A stretch of DNA of 64,000 nucleotides from Chamaelirium japonicum (Eukaryota; Streptophyta; Magnoliopsida; Liliales; Melanthiaceae): positions 558,001 through 622,000 of the forward strand of contig CANTAL010000130.1 in assembly GCA_947650365.1 (NCBI GenBank), written 5' to 3'. Position numbers and translations under genes: made by a program. Below the pieces are notes generated by a model that was not told the origin of the DNA, did no database searches, and saw only the letters and a program-made list of their open reading frames with translations. Of this stretch, positions 1-13,819 are shown one piece after another. The first letter of the stretch is position 1, and the number at the start of each line of letters is the position of its first letter.

Positions 1-279
1 TGGATTGTGCGAATGAATTAGAATGGACCGTATGAATGAATTAGACGTACGAATGAATTAGAATGGATACATTCGTGCGAATAAATAAGAATGGATCATA
101 CGAATGAGTAAGAATGGATCGTGCGAATGAATTAGAATGGATCGTGCGAACGAATTAGAATGGATCGTACGAATGAATTAGAATGGATCGTACGAATGAG
201 TAAGAATGGATCGTACGAATGAAATAGAATGGATTGTACGAATGAATTAGAATGGATTCGTATGAATGAATTAGAATGG

Positions 280-450
280 ATACATTCGTGCGAATGAATT
301 AGAATGGATCATACGAATGAGTAAGATTGGATCGTACGAATGAAATAGAATAGATTGTACGAATGAATTAGAATGGATCCTACGAATGAATTAGAATGGA
401 TCGTGTGAAAGAATTAGAATGGATTGTATGAATTAATTAGAATGGATCGT
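280..450 (+). repeat. Higher-order satellite phrase, about 170-190 bp (example copy)
   Basis: An ordered string of variant monomers: a 28-bp unit, a CATAC-linker unit, a GAGTAAG unit, a GAAATAG unit, a TGTAC-linker unit, a CCTAC-linker unit, then a unit followed by GTGTGAAAGAATTAG. The same order recurs near 3655-3830, 6045-6160, 7215-7330, 16260-16430, 21645-21810, 25665-25800, 26030-26170, 34605-34760, 35540-35700, 55965-56120 and 63750-63910, and in reverse complement in R blocks. Fixed order over many copies means the phrase, not the monomer, was the copied unit. Confidence 0.75.
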
Positions 451-1334
451 ATGAATGAATTAGAATGGATCGTACGAATGAATTAGAATGGATACATTCG
501 TGCGAATGAATTAGAATTGATCGTACGAATGAATTAGAATAGATATATTCGTGCAAATGAATTAGAATGGATCGTATGAATGAATTAGAATGGATCGTAT
601 GAGTGAATTAGAACGGATCGTACGAATGAAATAGAATGAATTAGAATTGATCGTACGAATGAAATAGAATGGATTGTACGAATGATTTAGAATGGATCGT
701 ACGAATGAATTAGAATGGATCGTACGAATGATTTAGAATGGATACATTCGTGCGAATGAATTAGAATGGATCATACGAATGAGTAAGAATGGATCGAACG
801 AATGAAATAGAATGGATTGTACGAATGAATTAGAATGGATTCGTACGATTGAATTAGAATGGATACATTCGTGCGAATGAATTAGAATGGATCGTACCAA
901 TGAGTAAGAATGGATCGTACGAATGAAATAGAATGGATTGTGCGAATGAATTAGAATGGATTGTGCGAATGAATTAGAATGGATCGTACGAATGAATTAG
1001 AATGGATCATACGAATTAATTAGAATGGATCATACGAATGAATTAGAATGGATCGTACGAATGAATTAGAATGGATCGTACGAATGAATTAGAATGGATC
1101 GTACGAATGAATTAGAATGGATTATACGAATTAATTAGAATGGATCATACGAATGAATAAGAATGGATCGTACGAATGAATTAGAATGGATCGTACGAAT
1201 GAATTAGAATGGATACATTTGTGCGAATGACTTAGAATGGATCGTACGAATGGATTAGAATGGATCGTACGAATGGATTAGAATGGATACATTCGTGCAA
1301 ATGAATTAGAATGGATTGTATGAATGAATTAGAA

Positions 1335-1350
1335 TGGATCGTACGATCCA
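1335..1350. repeat. Perfect palindromic F-to-R switch point
   Basis: TGGATCGTACGATCCA reads the same on both strands. The satellite is F before it and R after it. An identical switch lies at 13202-13217. The palindrome is what results when one F linker is fused head-on to an R monomer. Confidence 0.9.
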
Positions 1351-2159
1351 TTCGAATTCATTCACATGATCCATTCTAATTCATTCGTACGATCCATTCT
1401 AATTCATTCATACGATCCATTCTAATTCATTCGTACGATCCATTCTAATTCATTCGTATATTCCATTCTAATTCATTCGTACGATCTATTCTATTTCATT
1501 CGTACGATCCATTCTTACTCATTCGTATGATCCATTCTAATTCATTCGAACGAATGTATCCATTCTAATTTATTCGTACGATCCATTCTAATTCATTCGT
1601 ACGATCCATTCTAATTCATTCGTACGATCCATTCTTACTCATTCGGATGATCCATTCTAATTCATTCGTACGATCCATTCTAATTCATTCGCTCGAATGT
1701 ATCCATTCTAATCCATTCGTACGATCTATTCTAATTCATTCGTACGATCCATTCTAATTCATTCGCACGATCCATTCTAATTCATTCGTACGATCCATTC
1801 TTATTCATTTGTACGATCCATTCTAATTCATTCGTAAGATCCATTCTAATTAATTCGTATGATCCATTCTAATTCATTCGTACGATCCATTCTAATTCAT
1901 TTGCACGAATATAATTCATTCGTACGATCCATTCTAATTCATTCGCACGAATGTAACCATTCTAATTCATTCATACGATCCATTCTAATTAATTCGTATG
2001 ATCCATTCTAATTCATTCGTACGGTCCATTCTAATTCATTCATACAATCCATTTAGATTCATTCACACAAATGTATCCATTCAAATTCATTCGTACGATG
2101 CATTCTACGATCCATTCTAATTCATTCGTATATTCCATTCTAATTCATTAGTACGATCC

Positions 2160-3150
2160 ATGCTAATGAATTAGAATGGATCGTACGATCCAATCTAATT
2201 CATTCATAGGATCCATTCTTACTCATTCGTATGATCCATTCTAATTCAATCGTACGATCTATTCTAATTCATTTGTACGATCCATTCTAATTCCTTCGTA
2301 CGATCCATTCTAATTCATTCGTACGATCCATTCTTACTCATTGGTATGATCCATTCTAATTCATTCGCACGAATGTATCCATTCTAATTCATTCGTACGA
2401 ATCCATTCTAATTCATTCGTACAATCTATTCTATTTCATTCGTACGATCCATTCTAATCCATTCTAATTCATTCGTACGATCCATTCTTACTCATTCGTA
2501 CGATCCATTCTAATTCATTCGTTCGATCCATTCTAATTCATTCGCACGATCCATTCTAATTTATTCGTATGATCAATTCTAAGTCATTCGTACGATCCAT
2601 TCTAATTCATTCATCCGATCCATTCTAATTCATTCGCACGAATGTATCCATTCTAATTCATTCGTACGATCCATTCTAATTCATTCGTACGATCCATTCT
2701 AATTCATTCGCACGAATGTATCCATTCTAGTTCATTCGTACGATCCATTCTAATTCATTCGTACGATCCATTCTAATTCATTCGCACGATCCATTCTAAT
2801 TCATTCGTACGATCAATTCTAATTCATTCGTGCAATCCATTCTATTTCATTCGTACGATCCATTCTTACTCATTCGTACGATCCATTCTAATTCATTCAC
2901 ACGAATGTATCCATTCGTACGAATGAATTAGAATAGATTGTACGAATGAATTAGAATGGATCGTACGAAGGAATTAGAATGGATCGTACGAATGAATTAG
3001 AATGGATCGTACGAAGGAATTAGAATGGATCGTACGAATGAATTAGAATGGATCGTACGATTGAATTAGAATGGATCATACGAATGAGTAAGAATGGATC
3101 GTATGAATGAATTAGATTGGATCGTACGATCCATTCTAATTCATTAGCAT
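2160..3150. repeat. Inverted pair of micro-inversion blocks
   Basis: Around 2041-2280 an R array carries a short F piece beginning at CATGCTAATG. The reverse complement of this whole stretch, including its rare monomers (one ending GGAATATACG, one truncated to GATCGTAGAATGG), appears around 3060-3290. Near-identity over about 230 bp in opposite orientation shows copying by inversion after the micro-inversion formed. Confidence 0.75.
2913..2924. repeat. Recurring R-to-F junction ATTCGTACGAAT
   Basis: The palindrome joins an R array to an F array, with asymmetric flanks (CACACGAATGTATCC on the left, an AGATTGTAC-type unit on the right). The same junction with the same flanks occurs at 14052-14063, 57252-57263 (one base different) and 62284-62295. 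Its reverse complement occurs at 19411-19422, 20898-20909, 23809-23820 and 31371-31382. That is eight copies of one ancestral event, four per orientation. Confidence 0.85.
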
Positions 3151-5699
3151 GGATCGTACTAATGAATTAGAATGGAATATACGAATGAATTAGAATGGAT
3201 CGTAGAATGGATCGTACGAATGAATTTGAATGGATACATTTGTGCGAATGAATCTAAATGGATTGTATGAATGAATTAGAATGGACCGTACAAATGAATT
3301 AGAATGGATCATAGGAATGAATTAGAATGGATCGTGCAATTGAATTACAATGGATACATTCGTGCGAATGAATTAGAATGGATCGTGCGAATGAATTAGA
3401 ATGGATCGTACGAATGAATTAGAATGGATATATTTGAAAGAATAAATTAGAATGGATCATACGAATGAATTAGAATGGATCGTATGAATGAATTAGAATG
3501 GATAGTGCGAATGAATTAGAATCGATCATACGAATGAATTAGAATGGATCGTACGAATGAATTAGAATGGATCATACGAATGAGTAAGAATGGATCATAC
3601 GAATGAATTAGAATGGATCGTACGAATGAATTAGAATGGATCGTACGAATAAATTAGAATGGATACATTCGTCCGAATGAATTAGAATGGATCATACGAA
3701 TGAGTAATAATGGATCGTACGAATGAAATAGAATAGATTGTACGAATGAATTAGAATGGATCCTACGAATGAATTAGAATGGATCGTGTGAAAGAATTAG
3801 AATGGATTGTATGAATGAATTAGAATGGATCGTATGAATGAATTAGAATGGATCGTGCGAATGAATTGGAATGGATCATACGAATTCATTCTAATTCATT
3901 CATACAATCCATTCTAATTCTTTCACACGATCCATTCTAATTCATTCGTACGTTCCATTCTAATTCATTAGCACGATCCATGCTAATTCATTCGTTCAAT
4001 CAATTCTAATTCATTAGCACGATCCATTCTAATTCATTCGTACGATCCATTCTAATTCATTCGCACGATCCATTCTAATTCATTCATAGGATCCATTCTA
4101 ATTCATTCATACGATCTATTCTAATTCTTACGCACGAATGTATCCATTCTAATTCATTCGCACGAATGTATCCATTCTAATTCATTCGTACAATCCATTC
4201 TAATTCATTCGTACGATCCATTCTAATTCATTCATACGATCTATTCTAATTTATTCATACAATCCATTCTAATTCTTTCACACGATCCATTCTAATTCAT
4301 TCGTACGATCCATTCTAATTCATTCGCACAATCCATTCTATTTCATTCGTACGATCCATTCTTACTCATTGGTATGATCCATTCTAATTCATTCGCACGA
4401 ATGTATCCAAAATGGATCATACGAATGTGTAAGAATGGATCGTACGAATGAAATAGAATGGATTGTGCGAATGAATTAGAATGGACCGTACGAATGAATT
4501 AGAATGGATACATTCGTGCGAATAAATTAGAATGGATCATACGAATGAGTAAGAATGGATCGTCATTCTAATTCATTCGTATGATCCATTCTAATTCATT
4601 TGTATCCATTCTATTTCATTCGCACGATCCATTCTAATTCATTTGCGCAATCTATTCTAATTCATTCGTACGATCCATTCTAATTCATTCGTACGATCCA
4701 TTCTAATTCATTCATACAATCCATTCTAATTTATTCGCACGAATGTATCCATTCTAATTCATTCGTACGATCCATTCTAATTCATTCGCACAATCTATTC
4801 CAATTCATTCATACGATCCATTCTAATTCATTCGCACGAATGTATCCATTCTTATTCATTCATACGATCCATTCTACTTCATTCGTACTATCCGTTCTAA
4901 TTCACTCATACGATCCATTCTAATTCATTCATACGATCCATTCTAATTCATTCGTACGAATATATCCATTCTAATTCTTTCGTACGATGCATTCTAATTC
5001 ATTCGTACGATCCATTCTAATTCATTCATTTGATCCATTCTAATTCATTCGTACGATCCATTCTAATTCATTCGTCCGATCCATTCTAATTCATTCGCAC
5101 GTATGTATCCATTCTAATTCATTCGTATGATCCATTCTAATTCATTCGCACGATCCATTCTAATTCATTCGTACGATCCATTCTAATTCATTCATACGAT
5201 CTATTCTAATTCATTCATACAATCCATTCTAATTCTTTCACACGATCCATTCTAATTCATTCGTACGATCCATTCTAATTCATTCGCACAATCCATTCTA
5301 TTTCATTCGTACGATCCATTCTTACTCATTGGTACGATCCATTCTAATTCATTAGCACGATCCATTCTAATTCATTCGTACGATCCATTCTAATTCATTC
5401 GCACGATCCATTCTAATTTATTCGTACGATCCATTCTAATTCTTTCACACGATCGATTCTAATTCATTCGTACAATCCATTCTAATTCATTCGTACGATC
5501 TATTCTAATTCATTCGTACGATCCATTCTAATTCATTCGTACGATCCATTCTAATTCCTTCGTACGATCCATTCTAATTCATTCATACAATCTATTCTAA
5601 TTCATTCATACAATCCATTCTAATTCTTTCACGCGATCCATTCTAATTCATTCGTACGATCCATTCTAATTCATTCGCACAATCCATTCTAATTCATTC

Positions 5700-6600
5700 G
5701 CACGAATGTATCCATTCTAAATCATTCGTACAATCCATTCTATTTCATTCGTACGATCCATTCTTACTCATTGTACGAATGAATTAGAATGGATCCTACG
5801 AATGAATTAGAATGGATCGTGTGAAAGAATTAGAATGGATTGTACGAATGAATTCGAATGGATCGTACGAATGAATTAGAATGGATCGTGTGAAAGAATT
5901 AGAATGGATTGTATGAATGAATTAGAATGGATCGTACGAATGAATTAGAATAGATCGTACGAATGAATTAGAATGGATCGTACGAATGAATTAGAATGGA
6001 TCTTACGAATGAATTAGAATGGATCGTACGAATGAATTAGAATGGATACATTCGTCCGAATGAATTAGAATGGATCATACGAATGAGTAAGAATGGATCG
6101 TACGGATGAAATAGAATAGATTGTACGAATGAATTAGAATGGATCCTACGAATTAATTCGAATGGATCGTACGAATGAATTAGAATGGATCATATTAATG
6201 AACTAGAATGGATCGTACGAATGAAATAGAATGGATACATTCGTGCGAATGAATTAGAATGGATCGTGCGAATCAATTAGACTGGATCGTGCGAATGAAT
6301 AAGAATAGATCATACGAATGAATTAGAATGGATCATATGAATGAATTAGAATAGATCGTACGAATGAATTAGAATGGATCGTACGAATAAATTTGAATGG
6401 ATACATTTGTCCGAATGAAGTAGAATGGATCATACGAATGAGTAAGAATGGATCGTACGAATGAAATAGAATAGATTGTACGAATGAATTAGAATGGATC
6501 CTACGAATGAATTAGAATAGATCGTGTGAAAGAATTAGAATGGATTGTATGAATGAATTAGAATGGATCGTGCGAATGAATTAGAATGGATCGTACGAAT
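5700..6600 (+). repeat. Satellite segmental duplication, block P copy 1
   Basis: Begins with a short R piece reading CATTCTTACTCATTGTACG into F, then a fixed run of variants including CATATTAATG, a rare GACTGGATCGTGCG unit and GAATAAGAATAGATC. The same run is at 6815-7700 and 10975-11850. The copies differ by point changes and whole-monomer gains or losses. Confidence 0.75.
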
Positions 6601-6814
6601 GAATTAGAATGGATACATTTGTGCGAATGAATTAGAATGGATCGTACGAATGAATTAGAATGGATCGTATGAATAAATTAGAATGGATCGTACGAATGAA
6701 TTAGAATGGATCGTACAATGAATTAGAATGGATCGTACGAATGAATTAGAATTGAATCGTACGAATGAATTAGAATGGATCGTACGAATGAATTAGAATG
6801 GATCCTACGAATGT

Positions 6815-7700
6815 ATCCATTCTAAATCATTCGTACAATCATTCTATTTCATTCGTACGATCCATTCTTACTCATTGTACGAATGAATTAGAATAGATCC
6901 TACGAATGAATTAGAATGGATCGTGTGAAAGAATTAGAATAGATTGTACGAATGAATTAGAATGGATCGTACGAATGAATTAGAATGGATCGTACGAATG
7001 AATTAGAATGGATCGTGTGAAAGAATTAGAATGGATTGTATGAATGAATTAAAATAGATCGTATGAATGAATTAGAATGGATCGTACGAATGAATTAGAA
7101 TGGATCGTACGAATGAATTAGAATGGATCGCACGAATGAATTAGAATGGATCTTACGAATGAATTAGAATGGATCGTACGAATGAATTAGAAGGGATCGT
7201 ACGAATAAATTAGAATGGATACATTCGTCCGAATGAATTAGAATGGATCATACGAATGAGTAAGAATGGATCGTACGAATGAAATAGAATAGATTGTACG
7301 AATGAATTAGAATGGATCCTACGAATGAATTTGATTGGATCGTACGAATGAATTAGAATGGATCATATTAATGAATTAGAATGGATCGTACGAATGAATT
7401 AGAATGGATACATTCGTGCGAATGAATTAGAATGGATACATTCGTGCGAATGAATTAGAATGGATCGTGCGAATCAATTAGACTGGATCGTGCGAATGAA
7501 TAAGAATAGATCATACGAATGAATTAGAATGGATCATATGAATGAATTAGAATGGATCGTACTAATAAATTAGAATGGATACATTCGTCCGAATGAAGTA
7601 GAATGGATAATACGAATGAGTAAGAATGGATCGTACGAATGAAATAGAATAGATTGTATGAATGAATTAGAATGGATCCTACGAATGAATTAGAATAGAT
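6815..7700 (+). repeat. Satellite segmental duplication, block P copy 2
   Basis: Matches copy 3 at an offset of 4160 bp on its left side and 4109 bp on its right side. The 51-bp change of offset equals one 28-bp plus one 23-bp monomer. The adjoining F array to about 8000 also matches the array after copy 3. Confidence 0.75.
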
Positions 7701-8194
7701 CGTGTGAAAAAATTAGAATGGATTGTATGAATGAATTAGAATGGATCGTGCGAATGAATTAGAATGGATCGTACGAATGAATCAGAATGGATACATTTGT
7801 GCGAATGAATTAGAATTGATCGTACGAATGCATTAGAATGGATCGTATGAATGAATTAGAATGGATCGTACGAATGAATTAGAGTGGATCGTATGAATGA
7901 ATTAGAATGGATCGTGCGAATGAATTAGAATGGATCGTACGAATGAATTAGAATGGATACATTTGTGCGAATGAATTAGAATGGATCGTACGAATGAATT
8001 AGAATGGATCGTATGAATGAATTAGAATGGATCGTACGAATGAATTAGAATGGATCGTGCGAATGAATTAGAATGGATCGTACGAATGAATTAGAATGGA
8101 TCGTACGAATGAAATAGAATGGATACATTCGTGCGAATGAATTAGAATGGATCGGACGAATGAATTAGAATGGATCGTACGAATGAATTAGAAT

Positions 8195-8450
8195 GGGTCA
8201 AATGAATGAATTAGAATGGTCACATTCATGCGAATGAATTAGAATGGATCATACGAATGGATTAGAATGGATACATTCGAGCAAATGAATTAGAATGGAT
8301 CGTACGAATGAATTAGAATGGATCGTACGAATGGATTAGAATGGATCCTACGAATGGATTAGAATGGATACCTTTGTGCATATGAATTAGAATGGATCGT
8401 ACGAATGAATTAGAATGGATCATATTAATGAATTAGAATGGATCGTACGA
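8195..8450 (+). repeat. Rare-variant satellite phrase C, forward
   Basis: Contains in order a GGATCAAATG linker, a GGTTACATTCATGCG unit, GAATGGATTAG cores, an ATTCGAGC linker, a CCTACGAATGG unit, the rare GGATACCTTTGTGCATATG unit, and a CATATTAATG unit. Other forward copies are at 12470-12870 and 24720-24990, with partial ones near 8890-9000 and 37445-37560. Reverse-complement copies lie at 18520-18790, 30440-30700, 33510-33790 and 59260-59530. Confidence 0.75.
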
Positions 8451-8799
8451 ATGAATTAGAATGGATCGTACGAATTAATTAGTATGGATACATTCATGCG
8501 AATGAATTAGAATGGATTGTATGAATGAAATAGAATGGATCGTACGAATGAATTAGAATGGATCATACGAATTAATTAGAATGGATCATACGAATGAATT
8601 AGAATGGATCGTACGAATGAATTACAATGGATCGTACGAATGAACAAGAATGGATCGTACGAATGAACTAGAATGGATATATTCGCGCGAATGAATTAGA
8701 ATGGATCGTATGAATGAATTAGAATGGATCGTACGAATGAATTAGAATGGATCTTACGAATGAATTAGAATGGATCGTACGAATGAATTAGAATGGATC

Positions 8800-10010
8800 G
8801 TACGAATGAATTAGAATGGATACATTCGTGCGAATGAAGTAGAATGGGTCGGACGAATGAATTAGAATGGATCGTACGAATGAATTTGAATGGATCAAAT
8901 GAATGAATTAGAATGGTTACATTCATGCGAATGAATTAGAATGGATCGTACGAATGGATTAGAATGGATCGTACGAATGGATTAGAATAGATACATTCGT
9001 GCGAATGAATTAGAATGGATTGTATGAATGAATTAGAATGGATCGTACGAATGAATTAGAATGGATCGTATGAGTGAATTAGAATGGATACGAAGGAATT
9101 AGAATGGATCATACGAATGAAATAGAATGGATCGTACGAAGGAATTAGAATGGATCGTACGAAGGAATTAGAATAGATCGTACGAATGAATTAGAATGGA
9201 TATATTCGTGCAAATGAATTAGAATGGATCGTATGAATGAATTAGAATGGATCGTATGAGTGAATTAGAACGGATAGTACGAATGAAGTAGAATGGATCA
9301 TATGAATGAATTAGAATAGATACATTCGTGCGAATGAATTAGAATGGATCGTATGAATGAATTAGAATAGATTGTGCGAATGAATTAGAATGGATCGTAC
9401 GAATGAATTAGAATGGATACATTCGTGCGAATAAATTAGAATGGATTGTATGAATGAATTAGAATGGATCGTACGAATGAATTAGAATAGATTGCGCGAA
9501 TGAATTAGAATGGATCGTGCGAATGAAATAGATTGGATACAAATGAATTAGAATGGATCATACGAATGAATTAGAATGATGATCCATTCTTACTCATTCG
9601 TATGATCCATTCTAATTTATTCGCACGAATGTATCCATTCTAATTCATTCGTACGTCCAATTCATTCGTACGGTCCATTCTAATTCATTCGCACAATCCA
9701 TTCTATTTCATTCGTACGATCCATTCTTACTCATTCGTATGATCCATTATGGATACATTCGTGCGAATGAATTAGAATGGATCATACGAACGAGTAAGAA
9801 TGGATCGTACGAATAAAATAGAATGGATTGTGCGAATGAATTAGAATGGATCGTACGAATGAATTAGAATGGATCGTGTGAAAGAATTAGAATGGATTGT
9901 ATGAATGAATTAGAATAGATCGTATGAATGATTTAGAATGGATCGTACGAATGAATTAGAATGGATCGTACAAATGAATTAGAATGGATCGTACGAATGA
10001 ATTAGAATGG
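8800..10010 (+). repeat. Satellite segmental duplication, block Q copy 1
   Basis: About 1.2 kb including the F-to-R switch near 9580 and the R-to-F switch CCATTATGGATAC near 9747. The whole arrangement, with rare units such as AACGGATAGTACG and GAATGAAGTAG, recurs at 37390-38610, offset about 28.6 kb. Confidence 0.75.
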
Positions 10011-10974
10011 ATATATTCGTGCAAATGAATTAGAATGGATCATATGAATGTATTAGAATGGATCGTATGAGTGAATTAGAATGGATCATACGAATTAATT
10101 AGAATGGATCATACGAATGAATTAGAATGGATCGTACGAATGAATTAGAATGGATCGTACGAATGAATTAGAATGGATACATTCGTGCGAATGAATTAGA
10201 ATGGATTGTGCGAATGAATAAGAACAGATCGTGCGAATGAATTAGAATGGATCGTACGAATAAATTAGAATGGATCGTGCGAATGAATTAGAATGGATCG
10301 TACAAATGAATTAGAATGGATACATTTGTGCGAATGAATTAGAATGGATCGTACGAATGAATTAGAATGGATCGTATGAATGAATTAGAACGGATCGTAC
10401 GAATGAATTAGAATGGATCGTGCGAATGAATTAGAATGGATCGTACGAATGAATTAGAATGGATCGTACGAATGAACTAGAATGGATACATTCGTGCGAA
10501 TGAATTAGAATGGATCGTACGAATGAATTAGAATGGATCGTACGAATGAATTAGAATGGATACATTTGTGCGAATGAATTAGAATGGATCGTACGAATGA
10601 ATTAGAATGGATCGTATGAATGAATTAGAATGGATCGTACGAATGAATTAGAATGGATCATACGAAGGAATTAGAATGGATCGTACGAATGAATTAGAAT
10701 GGATATATTCGTGCAAATGAATTAGAATGGATCGTATGAATGTATTAGAATGGATCGTATGAGTGAATTAGAATGGATCGTGCAAATGAATTAGAATGGA
10801 TTGTATGAATGAATTAGAATGGATCGTACGAATGAATTTGAATGGATCATACGAATTAATTAGAATGGATCATACAAATGAATTAGAATGGATCGTATGA
10901 ATGAATTAGAATTGAATCGTACAAATGAATTAGAATGGATCGTACGAATGAATTAGAATGGATCCTACGAATAT

Positions 10975-11850
10975 ATCCATTCTAAATCATTCGTACAATC
11001 ATTCTATTTCATTCGTACGATCCATTCCTACTCATTGTACGAATGAATTAGAATGGATCCTACGAATGAATTAGAATGGATCGTGTGAAAGAATTAGAAT
11101 GGATTGTACGAATGAATTAGAATGGATCGTACGAATGAATTAGAATGGATCGTACGAATGAATTAGAATGGATCATGTGAAAGAATTAGAATGGATTGTA
11201 TGAATGAATTAGAATGGATCGTACGAATGAATTAGAATGGATCGTACGAATGAATTAGAATGGATCGTACGAATGAATTAGAATGGATCTTACGAATGAA
11301 TTAGAATGGATCGTACGAATGAATTAGAATGGATCGTACGAATAAATTAGAAGGGATACATTCGTCCGAATGAATTAGAATGGATCATACGAATGAGTAA
11401 GAATGGATCGTACGAATGAAATAGAATAGATTGTACGAATGAATTAGAATGGATCCTATGAATGAATTCGAATGGATCGTACGAATGAATTAGAATGGAT
11501 CATATTAATGAATTAGAATGGAAAGTACGAATGAATTAGAATGGATACATTCGTGCGAATGAATTAGAATGGATCGTGCTAATCAATTAGACTGGATCGT
11601 GCGAATGAATAAGAATAGATCATACGAATGAATTAGAATGGATCATATGAATGAATTAGAATGAATCGTACGAATGAATTAGAATGGATCGTACGAATAA
11701 ATTAGAATGGATACATTCGTCCGAATGAAGTAGAATGGATCATACGAATGAGTAAGAATGGATCGTACGAATGAAATAGAATAGATTGTACGAAGGAATT
11801 TGAATGGATCCTACGAATGAATTAGAATAGATCGTGTGAAAGAATTAGAA
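10975..11850 (+). repeat. Satellite segmental duplication, block P copy 3
   Basis: Third copy of the 5.7-kb and 6.8-kb blocks, starting with the same 68-bp R piece (10970-11037). The parallel to copy 2 continues to about 12.1 kb. Confidence 0.75.
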
Positions 11851-13819
11851 TGGATTGTATGAATGAATTAGAATGGATCGTGCGAATGAATTAGAATGGA
11901 TCGTACGAATGAATTAGAATGGATACATTTGTGCGAATGAATTAGAATGGATCATACGAATGAATTAGAATGGATCGTATGAATGAATTAGAATGGATCG
12001 TACGAATGAATTAGAAATGATCGTGCGAATGAATTAGAATGGATCGTACGAATGAATTAGAATGGATACATTTGTGCGAATGAATTAGAATGGATCGTAC
12101 GAATGAATTAGAATGGATACATTTGTGCGAATGAATTAGAATGGATCGTACGAATGAATTAGAATGGATCGTATGAATGAATTAGAATGGATCGTACGAA
12201 TGAATTTGAATGGATCGTGCGAATGAATTAGAATGGATCGTACGAATGAATTAGAATGGATCGTACGAATGAACTAGAATGGATACATTCGTGCGAATGA
12301 ATTAGAATGGATCGTACGAATGAATTAGAATGGATCGTACGAATGAATTAGAATGGATCTTACGAATGAATTAGAATGGATCGTACGAATGAATTAGAAT
12401 GGATCGTACGAAAGAATTAGAATGGATCTTACGAATGAATTAGAATCGATCATACGAATGAATTAGAATGGATCAAATGAATGAATTAGAATGGTTACAT
12501 TCATGCGAATGAATTAGAATGGATCGTACGAATGGATTAGAATGGATCGTACGAATGGATTAGAATGGATACATTCGAGCGAATGAATTAGAATGGATCG
12601 TACGAATTAATTAGAATGGATCGTACGAATGAATTAGAATGGATCAAATGAATGAATTAGAATGGTTACATTCATGCGAATGAATTAGAATGGATCGTAC
12701 GAATGGATTAGAATGGATCGTACGAATGGCTTAGAATGGATACATTCGAGCGAATAAATTAGAATGGATCATACGAATGAATTAGAATGGATCGTACGAA
12801 TGGATTAGAATGGATCCTATGAATGGATCGTACGAATGAATTAGAATGGATCATATTAATGAATTAGAATGGATCGTACGAATTAATTAGAATGGATACA
12901 TTCGTGCGAATGAATTAGAATGGATCGTGCGAATACATTAGACTGGATCGTGCGAATGAATAAGAATGGATCATACGAATGAATTAGAATGGATCGTACG
13001 AATTAATTAGAATGGAAACATTCGTGCGAATGAATTAGAATGGATTGTATGAATGAATTAGAATGGATCGTACGAATGAATTAGAATGGATCATACGAAC
13101 TAATTAGAATGGATTATACGAATGAATTAGAATGGATCGTACGAATGAATTAGAATGGATCGTACGAATGAACTAGAATGGATCGTACGAATGAACTAGA
13201 ATGGATCGTACGATCCATTCTAATTCATTCGTACGATCCATTCTAATTCATTCGTACGATCCATTCTAATTCATTCATCCGATCCATTCTAATTCATTCG
13301 CACGAATGTATCCATTCTAATTCATTCGTACGATCCATTCTAATTCATTCGTATGATCCATTCTAATTCATTCGTAAGATCCATTCTAATTCATTCGTAC
13401 GATCCATTCTAATTCATTCGTACGATCCATTCTAATTCATTCGCACGAATGTATCCATTCTAGTTCATTCGTACGATCCATTCTAATTCATTCATACAAT
13501 CCATTCTAATTCATTCGCACGAATGTATCCATTCTAATTCATTCGTACGATCAGTTCTAATTCATTCACAAAATCTATTCTAATTCATTCATACGATCCA
13601 TTCTAATTCATTCACACGAATGTATCCATTCTAATTCATTCATACGATCCATTCTAATTCATTCGTACGATCCATTCTAATTCACTCATATGATCCATTC
13701 TAATACATTCATACGATCCATTCTAATTCATTTGCATGAATATATCCATTCTAATTCATTCGTACGATCCTTTCTAATTCCTTCGTACGATCCATTCTAA
13801 TTCATTCGTACGATCTATT

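Noticed and set aside
1-1342. CRISPR-like array
   Set aside because: The spacers would be 5-10 bp and themselves repeated, the array flips strand, there are no cas genes, and the context is a plant genome.
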